The position numbers and the translations under genes are program-made. Below the pieces are notes generated by a model. It was not told where the DNA came from. It was given only the letters and a program-made list of their open reading frames with translations, and did no database searches. From Streptomyces sp. TP-A0874 (GTDB taxonomy: Bacteria; Actinomycetota; Actinomycetes; Streptomycetales; Streptomycetaceae), in assembly GCF_001748085.1 (NCBI RefSeq), contig NZ_BBZK01000010.1:186001-250000 (forward strand): a DNA stretch of 64,000 nucleotides, read 5' to 3'. This document shows positions 16,518-25,207 of the stretch, in pieces (the stretch's first letter is position 1; each line of letters opens with the position of its first letter).

Positions 16518-17894
16518 ATGGCCGACGCCGCTTCGCGGCTCACCGCTCTCGCCCAGGACCTGCTCGGAAGTCCGCTGCCCCTGCGGGTCCGGGCCTGGGA
16601 CGGCACCGAGCACGGGCCGCCGGGTGCGCCGGTCCTGGTGGTGCGCAACCGGCGTGCCCTGCGGCGGCTCCTCTGGCGGCCCGGAGAGCTGGGACTGGCC
16701 CGGGCGTGGGTCGCCGGCGACCTGTCGATCGAGGGCGACCTCTACGAGGCCTTGGACCTGCTCGCCGGGTTGATCTGGGAACGCCCGGCCCACCCCGGAG
16801 CCTCCGCCGCGCCCGAGGGGACCGGCCGCTCGCCGGCCGCGGCTGTCCGCCGCCGCGGCCGGCGTCTGGCCAGGAACGCTGCGGCCGTCCGCGATCCCGC
16901 CCTGCGCTCCGGCTTCCGGGAGCTGGTGTCCCTGGCCGGCCCCGGGCTGCCTCCCCCGCCGCCTCCGGAGGAGGCCCGCCGCAGCGGGGGCGTGGTGCAC
17001 AGCCTGCGCCGGGACCGGGCCGCGATCAGCCACCACTACGACGTCGGCAACCGCTTCTACGAACTCGTCCTCGGCCCCTCGATGGTCTACTCCTGTGCCT
17101 ACTGGGAGGAGACCGCGGATCTGGAGACGGCCCAGCGGGCCAAGCTCGATCTGATCTGCCGGAAGCTGGCGCTCCGGCCCGGCCAGCGGCTGCTGGACGT
17201 CGGCTGCGGCTGGGGCTCGATGCTGCTGCACGCGGTGCGTGAGTACGGGGTCAGCGCCGTCGGGGTCACGCTCTCGAGAGAGCAGGCCGTCTACGCTCGC
17301 AAGCGGCTCGCCGCGGCCGGACTCACCGACCGGGTGGAGGTGCGCGTCCAGGACTACCGGGAGGTGGCGGACGGGCCCTACGACGCCGTCTCCTCCATCG
17401 GCATGGCCGAACACGTCGGCTCCGTCGCCTACCGCGACTACGCCACCGGCCTGTACCGGCTGCTGCGGCCGGGCGGACGGCTGCTCAACCACCAGATCGC
17501 CCGCCGCCCCGTGCAGGACGAGGACGCCTACCGCGTCGACGAGTTCATCAACGCCTACGTCTTCCCCGACGGCGAGTTGGCGCCGGTCGGCCGGACCGCC
17601 GCGCTGCTGGAGGAGGCGGGGTTCGAGGTGCGGGACGTCGAGGCGCTCCGCGAGCACTACGCCCTGACGCTGCGCCGCTGGGTGGCGAATCTGGAGGAGC
17701 ACTGGCCGGAGGCGGTCCGCCGCACCTCGCCCGGGAGGGCCAGGGTCTGGCTGCTGTACATGGCCGCCTCCGCACTCGCCTTCGAACGGAACCGCATCGG
17801 TGTCAACCAGATCCTCGCCGTGCGCACCCCCGAGGACGGGCGCTCCGGCCTCCCGCTGCGCGCCCGTGAGTGGGCCGCGGCACCGGAGGGCTGA
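16518..17894 (+). CDS. cfa: Cyclopropane-fatty-acid-phospholipid synthase family methyltransferase, 458 aa
   Basis: SAM-dependent enzyme that adds a methylene to unsaturated acyl chains of membrane lipids, or a related lipid methyltransferase. An N-terminal domain of about 170 residues precedes the catalytic domain, which opens at AISHHYDVGNRFYELVLG and YSCAYWEE. The SAM motif is LLDVGCGWGSMLLHAVREYG, followed by GVTLSREQ and SSIGMAEHVG. The YVFPDGELAPV segment and the terminal MAASALAFERNRIGVNQIL are also typical. ATG 16518 is chosen for GGAGGT seven bases upstream. It converges on the second ABC exporter. Confidence 0.9.
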   Translation: MADAASRLTALAQDLLGSPLPLRVRAWDGTEHGPPGAPVLVVRNRRALRRLLWRPGELGLARAWVAGDLSIEGDLYEALDLLAGLIWERPAHPGASAAPEGTGRSPAAAVRRRGRRLARNAAAVRDPALRSGFRELVSLAGPGLPPPPPPEEARRSGGVVHSLRRDRAAISHHYDVGNRFYELVLGPSMVYSCAYWEETADLETAQRAKLDLICRKLALRPGQRLLDVGCGWGSMLLHAVREYGVSAVGVTLSREQAVYARKRLAAAGLTDRVEVRVQDYREVADGPYDAVSSIGMAEHVGSVAYRDYATGLYRLLRPGGRLLNHQIARRPVQDEDAYRVDEFINAYVFPDGELAPVGRTAALLEEAGFEVRDVEALREHYALTLRRWVANLEEHWPEAVRRTSPGRARVWLLYMAASALAFERNRIGVNQILAVRTPEDGRSGLPLRAREWAAAPEG

Positions 17895-17985
17895 GCGGCA
17901 GCCTCGGCCGCCCCATCGCTCCGAGGGGAGCGGCCCGGGCGGCTCCGGCTGAACGGCGGCCGGGCGTCCCCCAGCAGACGACGGC

Positions 17986-18028
17986 CGGGCCGGCCGTCCC
18001 GGAGGGAGGATCCGGGACGGCCGGCCCG
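17986..18028. terminator. Bidirectional terminator between cfa and the second ABC exporter
   Basis: A perfect 17-bp stem, CGGGCCGGCCGTCCCGG with its complement, flanks a 9-base loop. It lies midway between two converging genes, so it can serve both strands. Confidence 0.85.
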
Positions 18029-18049
18029 GGGCCGGTGGGGACGGCGGAG

Positions 18050-20605
18050 CTACTCCGCCTTGATCGACTCCAGCATGTTCAGCTTGGCGGCACGCCTGGC
18101 CGGCCAGACCGCGGCCAGCACACCGACCAGAGCGGCCAGTCCCAGGAACACTCCGATCCGCTCGTAGGGGATGGCGAGTGAGTAGGTCTCCAGCGATGCG
18201 CCGATGGCCGTGCCGGCCGCCCAGGCGAGGAAGATGCCCAGGCCGACTCCGAGCGCCGCGCCGAACAGCGAGATGACCACCGACTCCAGCCGGACCATCC
18301 GCTTGACCTTCTTCCGGTCCAGCCCGATCGCCCGCAACATCCCGATCTCGTGCTTCCGCTCGAAGACCGACATGGCCAGTGTGTTCACCACCCCCAGCAC
18401 GGCGATCAGCACGGCCATCGCCAGCAGCCCGTAGAGCATGTTGAGCATGAGGTTGATCATCTGTCCGACCTCGTCGCTGATGGCGTTCTTGTCCTGGACC
18501 TTGATCGCCGGGTTCTTCCCCAGCGCATCGACTATCGTCTCCTCGGCCTCGGCGGACGGGCCGTCCACCATCTTCACCAGCACCTGGGCGTCACTGACGC
18601 TGTCCAGGTGGGGGTCGATCACCTTGGTGGGGGCGAGGATCCCCCAGACCATCTGGTTGCCGGTGAAGACACCGGCCACCGAGAGCTTCTCCGAGCGGCC
18701 GTCCTGGAAGGTGTAGGAGAAGGTGTCGCCGGTCTTCAGTCCGGCCTCCTCGGCGCTCTCGTGGTCGAGCACCGCCGAGCGTCCGTCCTCCAGACCGGCG
18801 AACGACCCGCTTTCGAAGTCCAGGTTGAGCAGTTCGCCGATGCTCGCCGGGTCGACCCCGGTGATGCGCGAGTAGGAGCCGTCGATCTCGCCGTAGGCGT
18901 CGCGCCAGGGAGAGCTGGCGGCCACCTCGGGAAGCTCGTCCAGCTTCTCCCGCACCTCGGGGCTGAGGCCGGTGTAGTTGGCCATGCTGATCGAGTAGTC
19001 GGACTTCAGCAGCCCGACGGCCATCCTGTTGATCGCTCCCTGCACCGAGGTGGCCACCACCGTCATGGCGGTGATCAGAGTGAGGCCGATCATCAGCGCG
19101 GCGGCGGTGGAGGCCGTCCGGCGAGGATTGCGGAGCGCGTTCTTCCGGGCGAGTCTGCCGGCTACCCCGAACCGGTCCAGCAGGGGCGCGGTGGCCGCGA
19201 TGACCGGACGGGAGATGAGCGGGGTGAGCACGATCACTCCCACCAGCATCAGGCCGGCCCCGCCCGCCATGTACGGCTTACCGTCGCTCTCGGTGGAGGC
19301 TCCCAGGAAGACCAGGGCGGCGCCGAGCGCGGTGATGAGGGAGCCGATGGTGTTGCGTACCACCAGGCTGCGGGTGGTGGGGGTGGCGTGCACGCTGTTC
19401 ATCGCGGCCACCGGCGGCACCTTGGCGGCCCGGCGGCCGGGCAGCCACGCGGAGAGCATCGTCACCAGCACTCCGATGGCGAGCGCGTACAGCCCGGTCG
19501 ACGGGGCGATGACCAGCGGCCCGTCCGGAAGAGTGGCGCCGGTGGCACCGACGAGTGACCGGAGGCCGACCGCGATGCCGATGCCGAGCAGGAAGCCCAG
19601 CACCGCCGCCGCCAGGCCCACCAGGAAGGCCTCGAGCAGCACCGACCGGGTCACCTGGCGCCGGGTGGCTCCGATGGCGCGCAGCAGCGCCAACTCCCTG
19701 GTGCGCTGGGAGATCAGCATGGTGAAGGTGTTGGCGATGATGAAGATGCCGACGAAGAGCGCGATGGCGGCGAAGTAGAGCAGCAGCGTCGCCATCTGGC
19801 TGGTCTGTTCGGTGATCATCTCGGCCTGCTCGTCGGCGAGCACCTTCCCGGTGACGGCCTGGGTCTCGGCCGGCAGGATCTCCTCGATGGCCGCCTTGAG
19901 CCGGGCCTCCGAGGTGCCGGGGGCGGCCTTGACGGTGATCTCGTCGTACTCGGTTGTCTTGCCCAGCAGTTTGCGCGCGGTCTGGTTGTCGAAGAGGACC
20001 AGGCTTCCGCCTGCCGCGACGTAGCCGTCGTCGGTGTCGAAGACCCCGCTGACCTCCGGCTGCCGTACCGGGCCGTCCACCGACAGCCGGACCGTGTCAC
20101 CCACCCGGTAGCCGGTGCGCTCCGCGGTGCGGCTGTCGATCGCCACCTCGTCGTCGGCGGTGGGCGCCTTGCCCTCGGTGAAGGTGTAGCGGAGGTCGCG
20201 GCCGTCCGGTCCCGGGTAGTGGTTCCCGCCCTGGGTGTCCCATCCCTGGCCGACGAGTTTGCCCTGCTTGTCGGCGAGGGCGGTGAACCCGGAGACCGAA
20301 CCGGTGGCGGACTCGGCGCCGGGGAGGTCGGCGATCCGCTTCAGCAGGGCGTCGGTCAGCTTCGGCTTGACGCCGGAGTCGTCGTCCTCCTGCTGGTTGA
20401 CGGGCGCGGGCGAGCCGGCCTGGTGCCGGACGGCCACCGAGACGTTCTCGAAGCTCTGGGCGGACTTGTTCTGGAAGGCTTGGCCGACGGTGTCGGTGAA
20501 GACCAGGGTGCCGGAGACGAAGGCGACGCCGAGCATCACGGCGAGCACGGTCATCAGCAGCCGGGCCTTGTGCGCGAGGACATTGCGCAAGGCGGTGCGG
20601 AACAT
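18050..20605 (-). CDS. FtsX/MacB-type ABC transporter permease (second copy), 851 aa
   Basis: Membrane subunit of the second exporter, with the same plan as the permease at 250-2823: one N-terminal helix, an extracytoplasmic domain, an FtsX core (TRELALLRAIG), helices in the middle, a second extracytoplasmic domain, and a final FtsX core (KHEIGMLRAIGLDRKKVKRM). The core helices and RLESVVISLFGA are alike in the two paralogues, but the extracellular domains differ strongly, so the substrates or partners probably differ too. The ATPase gene lies 77 bases upstream. Confidence 0.9.
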   Translation of the reverse strand: MFRTALRNVLAHKARLLMTVLAVMLGVAFVSGTLVFTDTVGQAFQNKSAQSFENVSVAVRHQAGSPAPVNQQEDDDSGVKPKLTDALLKRIADLPGAESATGSVSGFTALADKQGKLVGQGWDTQGGNHYPGPDGRDLRYTFTEGKAPTADDEVAIDSRTAERTGYRVGDTVRLSVDGPVRQPEVSGVFDTDDGYVAAGGSLVLFDNQTARKLLGKTTEYDEITVKAAPGTSEARLKAAIEEILPAETQAVTGKVLADEQAEMITEQTSQMATLLLYFAAIALFVGIFIIANTFTMLISQRTRELALLRAIGATRRQVTRSVLLEAFLVGLAAAVLGFLLGIGIAVGLRSLVGATGATLPDGPLVIAPSTGLYALAIGVLVTMLSAWLPGRRAAKVPPVAAMNSVHATPTTRSLVVRNTIGSLITALGAALVFLGASTESDGKPYMAGGAGLMLVGVIVLTPLISRPVIAATAPLLDRFGVAGRLARKNALRNPRRTASTAAALMIGLTLITAMTVVATSVQGAINRMAVGLLKSDYSISMANYTGLSPEVREKLDELPEVAASSPWRDAYGEIDGSYSRITGVDPASIGELLNLDFESGSFAGLEDGRSAVLDHESAEEAGLKTGDTFSYTFQDGRSEKLSVAGVFTGNQMVWGILAPTKVIDPHLDSVSDAQVLVKMVDGPSAEAEETIVDALGKNPAIKVQDKNAISDEVGQMINLMLNMLYGLLAMAVLIAVLGVVNTLAMSVFERKHEIGMLRAIGLDRKKVKRMVRLESVVISLFGAALGVGLGIFLAWAAGTAIGASLETYSLAIPYERIGVFLGLAALVGVLAAVWPARRAAKLNMLESIKAE

Positions 20606-20682
20606 GGTGTTGTCAGTCCTGGGGAGAGATCGGGCGGCCGTCCCTGGACGCGAAGGGCGGCCGGTGGCGGGGGGTCCGGGGC

Positions 20683-21465
20683 TCAGCTCACCCGTCCCTT
20701 GGTGTCGAAGGCCTTCATCCGGTCCAGTACGGTCTCGGCGGTGGGCCCGTACATCTCGTCGACGGTGCGGCCGTCGGCGAGGAAGACGACGCGGTCGGCG
20801 TAGCCGGCGGCCACCGGGTCGTGAGTGACCATCACCACGGTCTGCCCCATCTCGCTGACCGAGTTGCGGAGGAAGCCGAGCACCTCGGCGCCGGCCCGGG
20901 AGTCGAGGTTCCCGGTGGGCTCGTCGGCGAAGACGATGGCGGGCTTCCCGGCCAGGGCGCGGGCGACGGCGACGCGCTGCTGCTGGCCGCCGGAGAGTTC
21001 GGTGGGGCGGTGCTTGAGGCGGCCGGAGAGGCCGACGGTCTCGACCACGTGGTCGAGCCAGGCCTGGTCGGGCTTGCGGCCGGCGATGTCCATCGGGAGG
21101 GTGATGTTCTCCAGGGCGTTCAGGGTGGGCAGCAGGTTGAACGCCTGGAAGATGAAGCCGATCTTGTCCCGACGGAGCTGGGTGAGCTGCTTCTCCTTGA
21201 GGGAGGTCAGCTCGGTGTCGCCGATCCGCGCGGAGCCGGCGGAGATCGAGTCCAGCCCGGCGAGGCAGTGCATCAGGGTGGACTTACCGGAGCCCGACGG
21301 TCCCATGATCGCGGTGAACTCGGCCTGCCCGAAGCCGACGGTGACCCCGTCGAGAGCGAGCACCCGGGTCTCACCCGCGCCGTAGACCTTGGTCAGGTCG
21401 GTGGCCCGGGCGGCCAGCGCGGTGGGACGGGCTGCGGTCTGGTCGCCAGGGATGGTGGTGCTCAC
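20683..21465 (-). CDS. ABC transporter ATP-binding protein (second copy), 260 aa
   Basis: ATPase of the second exporter, with Walker A GPSGSGKST, signature LSGGQQQRV and Walker B VFADEPTG (normal alanine, unlike the first copy). GTG 21465 is chosen for an upstream AGGAG at eight bases. Two blocks of its DNA (20704-20833 and 20951-21163) match the first ATPase gene with only a handful of differences each, while the rest and the permeases are much more diverged. Confidence 0.92.
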   Translation of the reverse strand: MSTTIPGDQTAARPTALAARATDLTKVYGAGETRVLALDGVTVGFGQAEFTAIMGPSGSGKSTLMHCLAGLDSISAGSARIGDTELTSLKEKQLTQLRRDKIGFIFQAFNLLPTLNALENITLPMDIAGRKPDQAWLDHVVETVGLSGRLKHRPTELSGGQQQRVAVARALAGKPAIVFADEPTGNLDSRAGAEVLGFLRNSVSEMGQTVVMVTHDPVAAGYADRVVFLADGRTVDEMYGPTAETVLDRMKAFDTKGRVS

Positions 21466-21883
21466 GGCGGAGGCTCCTGTGTGTCGAGGTGCGGCGGTCA
21501 GGCTGCCGGCCGCCGGGGACAACCATCATCCTCCCTGGCTGGAGGGGGTCTGGCATCAGCCCGTACTCCGGTTCGAAAGTAAACCAGCGGGGTATTCTGA
21601 GCCGACCGGGTCCTACCTGGGAATGACGGGGGACCCTGAGGCGGAGACGAGTTTCCGTCAATCCCAGAACACCTGCTCGACGAGGCCCGACGGCCCGGGC
21701 AGCAGCCTTCTCCACCGCACCTACCTGACGGGCCTTCAGTTGCTCCTAAAATCAGACAACTTCCTTGTGGCTGGGCGCTGTTCATCGAGTGGGGCCCGGA
21801 TAGGCTCGCTGCTGCGCCCCTGGCGGAGGACCAGTCATCCGCTCCGTTCGGAGGGTCCGGAAGCCGGCCCTCAGGGGGGATCC
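21466..21883. other. Divergent spacer between ABC exporter and bldA
   Basis: 418 bases with no gene. It must contain the leftward promoter of the ABC operon and the rightward bldA promoter, whose likely -10 (TAGGCT, 21801) is listed. Several rare AT-rich words (CTAAAATCAGACAAC) lie near 21746. Confidence 0.5.
21801..21806 (+). promoter_or_regulatory. Candidate -10 element of bldA
   Basis: TAGGCT about 78 bases upstream of the tRNA. It fits the Streptomyces -10 consensus, and the precursor would carry a 5' leader of about 70 bases. CTGTTC at the -35 distance is a weak match. Confidence 0.4.
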
Positions 21884-21969
21884 GCCCGGATGGTGGAATG
21901 GCAGACACGGTGAGCTTAAACCTCACTGGCTTTCGGGCCGTGCCGGTTCAAGTCCGGCTCCGGGCACCA
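21884..21969 (+). tRNA. bldA: tRNA-Leu(UAA), bldA
   Basis: Acceptor GCCCGGA pairs with TCCGGGC, followed by A and an encoded CCA. The anticodon stem GTGAG/CTCAC closes the loop CTTAAAC, giving anticodon UAA. A long variable arm (GGCTTTCGGGCC) marks a class II leucine tRNA, and the T arm is GCCGG-TTCAAGT-CCGGC. In Streptomyces this is the only tRNA reading UUA codons; it accumulates late and gates development and antibiotic production. An integrase relic begins about 90 bases downstream, as expected if this tRNA has served as an attachment site. Confidence 0.95.
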
Positions 21970-22060
21970 TCCCCCTCAACCCGGCTGACCTGGGGAAATG
22001 GCCTGTTTCCTCAGGTCTTCTCTCCTCGCGTTGGCGCACGGTTGGCGCAGCATCCCGACC

Positions 22061-22190
22061 ATGCCCCGCATGGCCTATGTACAGGCGTCCAAGAACAGAC
22101 ATGGTGAGGTCACCAGCTACCGGGTGCGTTGACGTGCCGGAGGTGCCAGGGCCGGGGAGTTCCAGACCGAGCGTTTCGATGGCGCGGCGG
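22061..22190 (+). pseudogene. Tyrosine integrase N-terminal remnant (nonsense mutation)
   Basis: ATG 22061 opens MPRMAYVQASKNRHGEVTSY then RVR and a TGA stop at 22130. The same frame past the stop reads RAGGARAGEFQTERFDG. Together this is the N-terminal SH3/arm-binding start of a phage- or plasmid-type tyrosine recombinase (typically ...SYRVRWR-GG-R-G--QTE-F). The TGA stands where TGG (Trp) is expected, so one base change killed the gene. After about 22190 the homology is lost, and the catalytic domain is absent. Its position directly after a tRNA is that of an integrated element. Confidence 0.7.
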
Positions 22191-22558
22191 GGGCCGGTGG
22201 GGGCAGAATTTCGTTCTCGGCCCTCAGCGGATCGTCGGGCCGAAGGGCGGCTGTGTCGGCATTGAGCAGCCTGTCACCGTAGCCCTGCCGGGCTGCGGGA
22301 AGTGCCCCGGGAAGGCGTCGTGAGCGTGGAGCTGGGGATCCACTGACAGCTCGGCACCGCTGGTCGCGATGGCGGGGATGGAGGAAGCCCTGTCGAGATC
22401 GAGCTGCTCGTGGGTTGGAGCGAGGGCATCGGCCTGACCTTGACCTTCGTCCGCACCGAAAAGGCCGACGCAGCCCAACTCACCCGCAGGACCCCAGCGA
22501 CCCGAAGTGATCGGCCACGCTCACGGGGCGCTTCGATCTCACTGACAGGTTCCTTCTG
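22191..22558. other. Degenerate spacer after the integrase relic
   Basis: No intact gene. On the plus strand near 22393 one frame reads VEIELLVGWSEGIGLTLTFV and RTEKADAAQLTRR, which looks like a protein fragment but was not recognised. Probably decayed mobile-element DNA. Confidence 0.45.
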
Positions 22559-23200
22559 GTGAGCGAGCAACTCCCCAGTGGCGGCATCAAACTGTCTCCC
22601 GCCGAGCTCGATGCCCTTGACGCCAGGTGGTCATCCTGCTGGACCCCGAGTGATGTCGCACAGCACCTGTCCGGGATCGCCGCGCCCTGGTGCGTGGCCG
22701 CTGGCTGGGCGCTGGACCTGTTCCGCGGCACGCAGACGCGCGAGCACGGGGACATCGAGATCGCGATCCCCACTGCCGACTTCCCCGAGGTTCGCAACCG
22801 CTTCCCCGGATACGCCTTCGACGCCGTCAGCAGCGGGCAGATCTGGGAGAACGCCACACCGGACGTGCTGGCCGCCACACACCAGACCTGGCTACGCGAT
22901 CCAGGCACCGGCAGCTACCTACTCGATGTATTCCGCGAACCCCACGACGGCAAGACCTGGATCTGCCGACACGACGAGACGATCCGGCTTCCCTACAGCG
23001 AGATCATCCACCACACCCCAGACGGCATCCCGTACCTGGCGCCTGAACTGGTCCTGCTGTTCAAGGCCGAGCACGCACGCCTCAAGGATCGGGCAGACTT
23101 CGACGCGACCCTCCCGCACATGACTTCAGCTCAGCGCACGACACTGGCCGAGTTCCTCGCCCGCGCGCACCCAGGCCATCGCTGGCTCGGGAACCTGTGA
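22559..23200 (+). CDS. Nucleotidyltransferase, aminoglycoside 2''-adenylyltransferase-like, 213 aa
   Basis: Resembles the aminoglycoside-2''-adenylyltransferase (ANT(2'')) fold. The key segment is WCVAAGWALDLFRGTQTREH followed by GDIEIAI, matching the family's GGWALDL...TR-H-D-D pattern; the first Gly of GG is Ala and the second acid of the DxD pair is Glu (D-I-E). Later features are a Trp-rich middle and YLAPELVLLFKAEHARLKD, also typical. It could modify an aminoglycoside or another small molecule, or act as a MNT-like antitoxin; resistance cannot be claimed from sequence alone. GTG 22559 is used; no strong ribosome site is seen. It sits in the accessory stretch behind bldA and has somewhat lower GC than its surroundings. 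Confidence 0.7.
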   Translation: MSEQLPSGGIKLSPAELDALDARWSSCWTPSDVAQHLSGIAAPWCVAAGWALDLFRGTQTREHGDIEIAIPTADFPEVRNRFPGYAFDAVSSGQIWENATPDVLAATHQTWLRDPGTGSYLLDVFREPHDGKTWICRHDETIRLPYSEIIHHTPDGIPYLAPELVLLFKAEHARLKDRADFDATLPHMTSAQRTTLAEFLARAHPGHRWLGNL

Positions 23201-23635
23201 TCCACCTCAGACAGCTTCGTGGCTGTCGCCCACAAGTTTGACGAGCCGGGAAACGGCGACGCCTCGCGCGTTCCACCTGATGCGTTGACGTCAGCCGCGA
23301 TCGCCCGACTTGACTTGGTGCAGAGAGTTCCTGTGGGCCGTCGACGTTCCTTCCCGCCGAGGCCCGGCGGATGGCTGCCAGCGCAGCGAGCGCACTCGAC
23401 CAAGAGCACGTCGACTACCGATGCCACTGGACGACGTTCGGCCCGGTGACAGCGGAGCTGAAAGCGGTTGAGGACCTGGCGGTCACGGGGGATGCCCCGA
23501 GGGGTGCTTCGCCGGGCCGACGAGGGGATCCTCTCCCCGAAAGCGCTCAGGAAGTTCGGCAGGCCCAGCGCCGACAACTGGGAAGCTCCAGCCCGTCGTG
23601 TGAGGCGGAGCCCCCTGACGAAGGGGCGTCAATCC
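23201..23635. other. Spacer without a recognisable gene
   Basis: Open frames exist on both strands (about 76-148 codons), but none gives a recognisable protein or has a good ribosome site. The composition and patchy coding signal fit decayed accessory DNA. Confidence 0.4.
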
Positions 23636-23824
23636 GTGCTTCGGCAGTGGAAGATCGGTGAGTGCTGGTGCTGCGATCGTGCCGGCCTTCCGGTGCTGTG
23701 GATCGGGCCGGTGCGGACCAGCCGGGGAACAGCCGGCCTGACGGCCTGCGAGAGCTGTATCCACCGGCTGGAGGAGCGTGTCGAAGAGCACCGGATGCGG
23801 CGGGTCACCAGGCCCGCGACCTGA
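23636..23824 (+). CDS. Small CxxC...CxxC protein, 62 aa
   Basis: A small putative zinc-binding protein. Near the start it has GECWCCDRAGLPVLWIGPV, then about 20 residues later TACESCIHRLEERVEEHRMR. The two cysteine pairs, separated by a beta-like stretch, suggest a zinc ribbon, followed by a charged helix. GTG 23636 is chosen because AAGGGG lies about nine bases upstream; a longer in-frame start at 23468 is possible but its extra residues look non-coding. Function unknown. Confidence 0.5.
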   Translation: MLRQWKIGECWCCDRAGLPVLWIGPVRTSRGTAGLTACESCIHRLEERVEEHRMRRVTRPAT

Positions 23825-23861
23825 CCGTGCCGGGTGTCGGTCCCCCCCCACGCGCTCCTGG

Positions 23862-23890
23862 TGAACGTGCCGCCGCCGGCGGCACGTTCA
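23862..23890. terminator. Bidirectional terminator between CxxC gene and murG
   Basis: TGAACGTGCCGCC pairs perfectly with GGCGGCACGTTCA around a three-base loop (GCC). It lies between two converging genes, 20 bases past the murG stop. Confidence 0.8.
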
Positions 23891-23910
23891 TCCATCTACC
23901 CGCAGCCCGG

Positions 23911-25086
23911 TCAGCCGGACGCGGCGGACAGGAGCACGTCCACGAGTCTTTCCGCCGCGTCCGGCCGCCCGTGTGCCCGGGCCGACTCCGCCATCCCGGC
24001 ACGCCGCGCCGGGTCCGTGAGGAGTGGTCCGAGAGCGTTTCGGAGCCGGTCTGCGGTGACCTCACCGGTGAGCGCTACGGCCGCGCCGGCGTCCTCCAGG
24101 TGACGGGCGTTGTGCGCCTGCTCGTTGCCCGCGGACGAGGCGAGCGGCACGAACACGGCCGGCTTGCCCAGGGCGGTGAGCTCCGCGAGGGTGCCGGCAC
24201 CGCTGCGGGAGACCACGACATCGGCGAGCGCCAGCACGTCGGGGAGCTCCGGGCCGACGAACCCGGTCAGGTGGTACCGGCCCGCCAGTTCCGGTGGGAG
24301 CCCGGCCGCGTTGGCGCGCAGTGCCTCCACGTTCGCCGGCCCGCACTGGTGCACCACGTTGGCGCGCTCCAAGAGCCATGGGAGCGCCTCCGCGACGACG
24401 TTGTTGATCTGCTGCGCGCCCTGCGCGCCGCCGGTCACGTAGAGCGTGGGGAGCTGCCGGTCGAAGCCGACCAGGCCGAGCGCGGCGACCGCCTTGTCGG
24501 CGTGCCCGCTCAGGATCTCCGGCCGCACCGGGTTCCCCGTCACGACCGCCGTGGACCGTACGGCCTCCGGGAGGAGCGGCAGCGTCGACTCCGAGGAAAC
24601 CGCGATCCGCGCCGCGGACCCGGCCAGCTTCCGGTTCGCCAGCCCGAGCCGCACCGTCTGCTCGTGGAGCACCAGCGGGACCCGACACAGTCGGGCGGCG
24701 AGACCGGCTGGGACGGCGACGTACCCGCCGGTCGCGAGCACGACGTCCGGTCGGAAGTCACTCACCGTCTTCCGCGCCTGGGCGACGCCGAGGGGCACCC
24801 GCGTCATGTCCTTGATGTTCGCCGGGGACACCATCTTGAGCGGGTTCGCCGACCGGCGGATCTTGCCCGTCGCGACCGTCGTGAAGGCGATGCCCTCAGC
24901 CGGCGCGACGCGGGCTTCCAAGCCGTCGGGTGTACCGATCCAGAGGACGTCGAGTGCGCGGTCTTCGGCCGTCAGCCGGGCCTGCAAGGTGCGGACCGCG
25001 GTGAGCGCGGGATAGGTGTGGCCGCCTGTCCCTCCCCCGGTGACGATCAGACGGAAGGAGCGCGGGGATCGGGAAACACTGTTCAC
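23911..25086 (-). CDS. murG: MurG-like UDP-GlcNAc transferase, orphan copy, 391 aa
   Basis: MurG adds GlcNAc to lipid I to make lipid II at the inner face of the membrane. Seen here: the G-loop GGGTGGHTYPALTAVRTL near the N-terminus, GGYVAVPAGLAARL, a variant acceptor motif HEQTVRLGLANR (usual form HEQNA-PG--NR), TGNPVRPEIL, GGAQGAQQINNVV, and the UDP-GlcNAc site SRSGAGTLAELTALGKPAVF with AGNEQAHNA. No other division/cell-wall (mur, fts) genes adjoin, so it is not the copy of the dcw cluster and is likely a second MurG. It could serve cell-wall remodelling, a specialised glycolipid, or resistance to a lipid-II-binding antibiotic. GTG 25086 is chosen as the residue just before the fold; a longer frame overlaps the divergent gene. 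Confidence 0.85.
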   Translation of the reverse strand: MNSVSRSPRSFRLIVTGGGTGGHTYPALTAVRTLQARLTAEDRALDVLWIGTPDGLEARVAPAEGIAFTTVATGKIRRSANPLKMVSPANIKDMTRVPLGVAQARKTVSDFRPDVVLATGGYVAVPAGLAARLCRVPLVLHEQTVRLGLANRKLAGSAARIAVSSESTLPLLPEAVRSTAVVTGNPVRPEILSGHADKAVAALGLVGFDRQLPTLYVTGGAQGAQQINNVVAEALPWLLERANVVHQCGPANVEALRANAAGLPPELAGRYHLTGFVGPELPDVLALADVVVSRSGAGTLAELTALGKPAVFVPLASSAGNEQAHNARHLEDAGAAVALTGEVTADRLRNALGPLLTDPARRAGMAESARAHGRPDAAERLVDVLLSAASG

Positions 25087-25207
25087 CCCGCGCAGCCTAC
25101 TGGCCGCCGCCGGTCGGGGCGCTGCGCCCGGATCCCGGAGCAACGACTCGGCAACGGCGCAACCACCCCGCTGGAGACGGCACGGAGCGGGTGTGAGGGT
25201 GGGGCGC

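Noticed and set aside
21884..21969. A second tRNA or attachment-site repeat after bldA
   Set aside because: No second copy of the tRNA 3' end was found in the window, so no complete integrated element is bounded here.
22224..22478. 84-codon minus-strand open frame
   Set aside because: No ribosome site and no recognisable domain; probably non-coding within decayed DNA.
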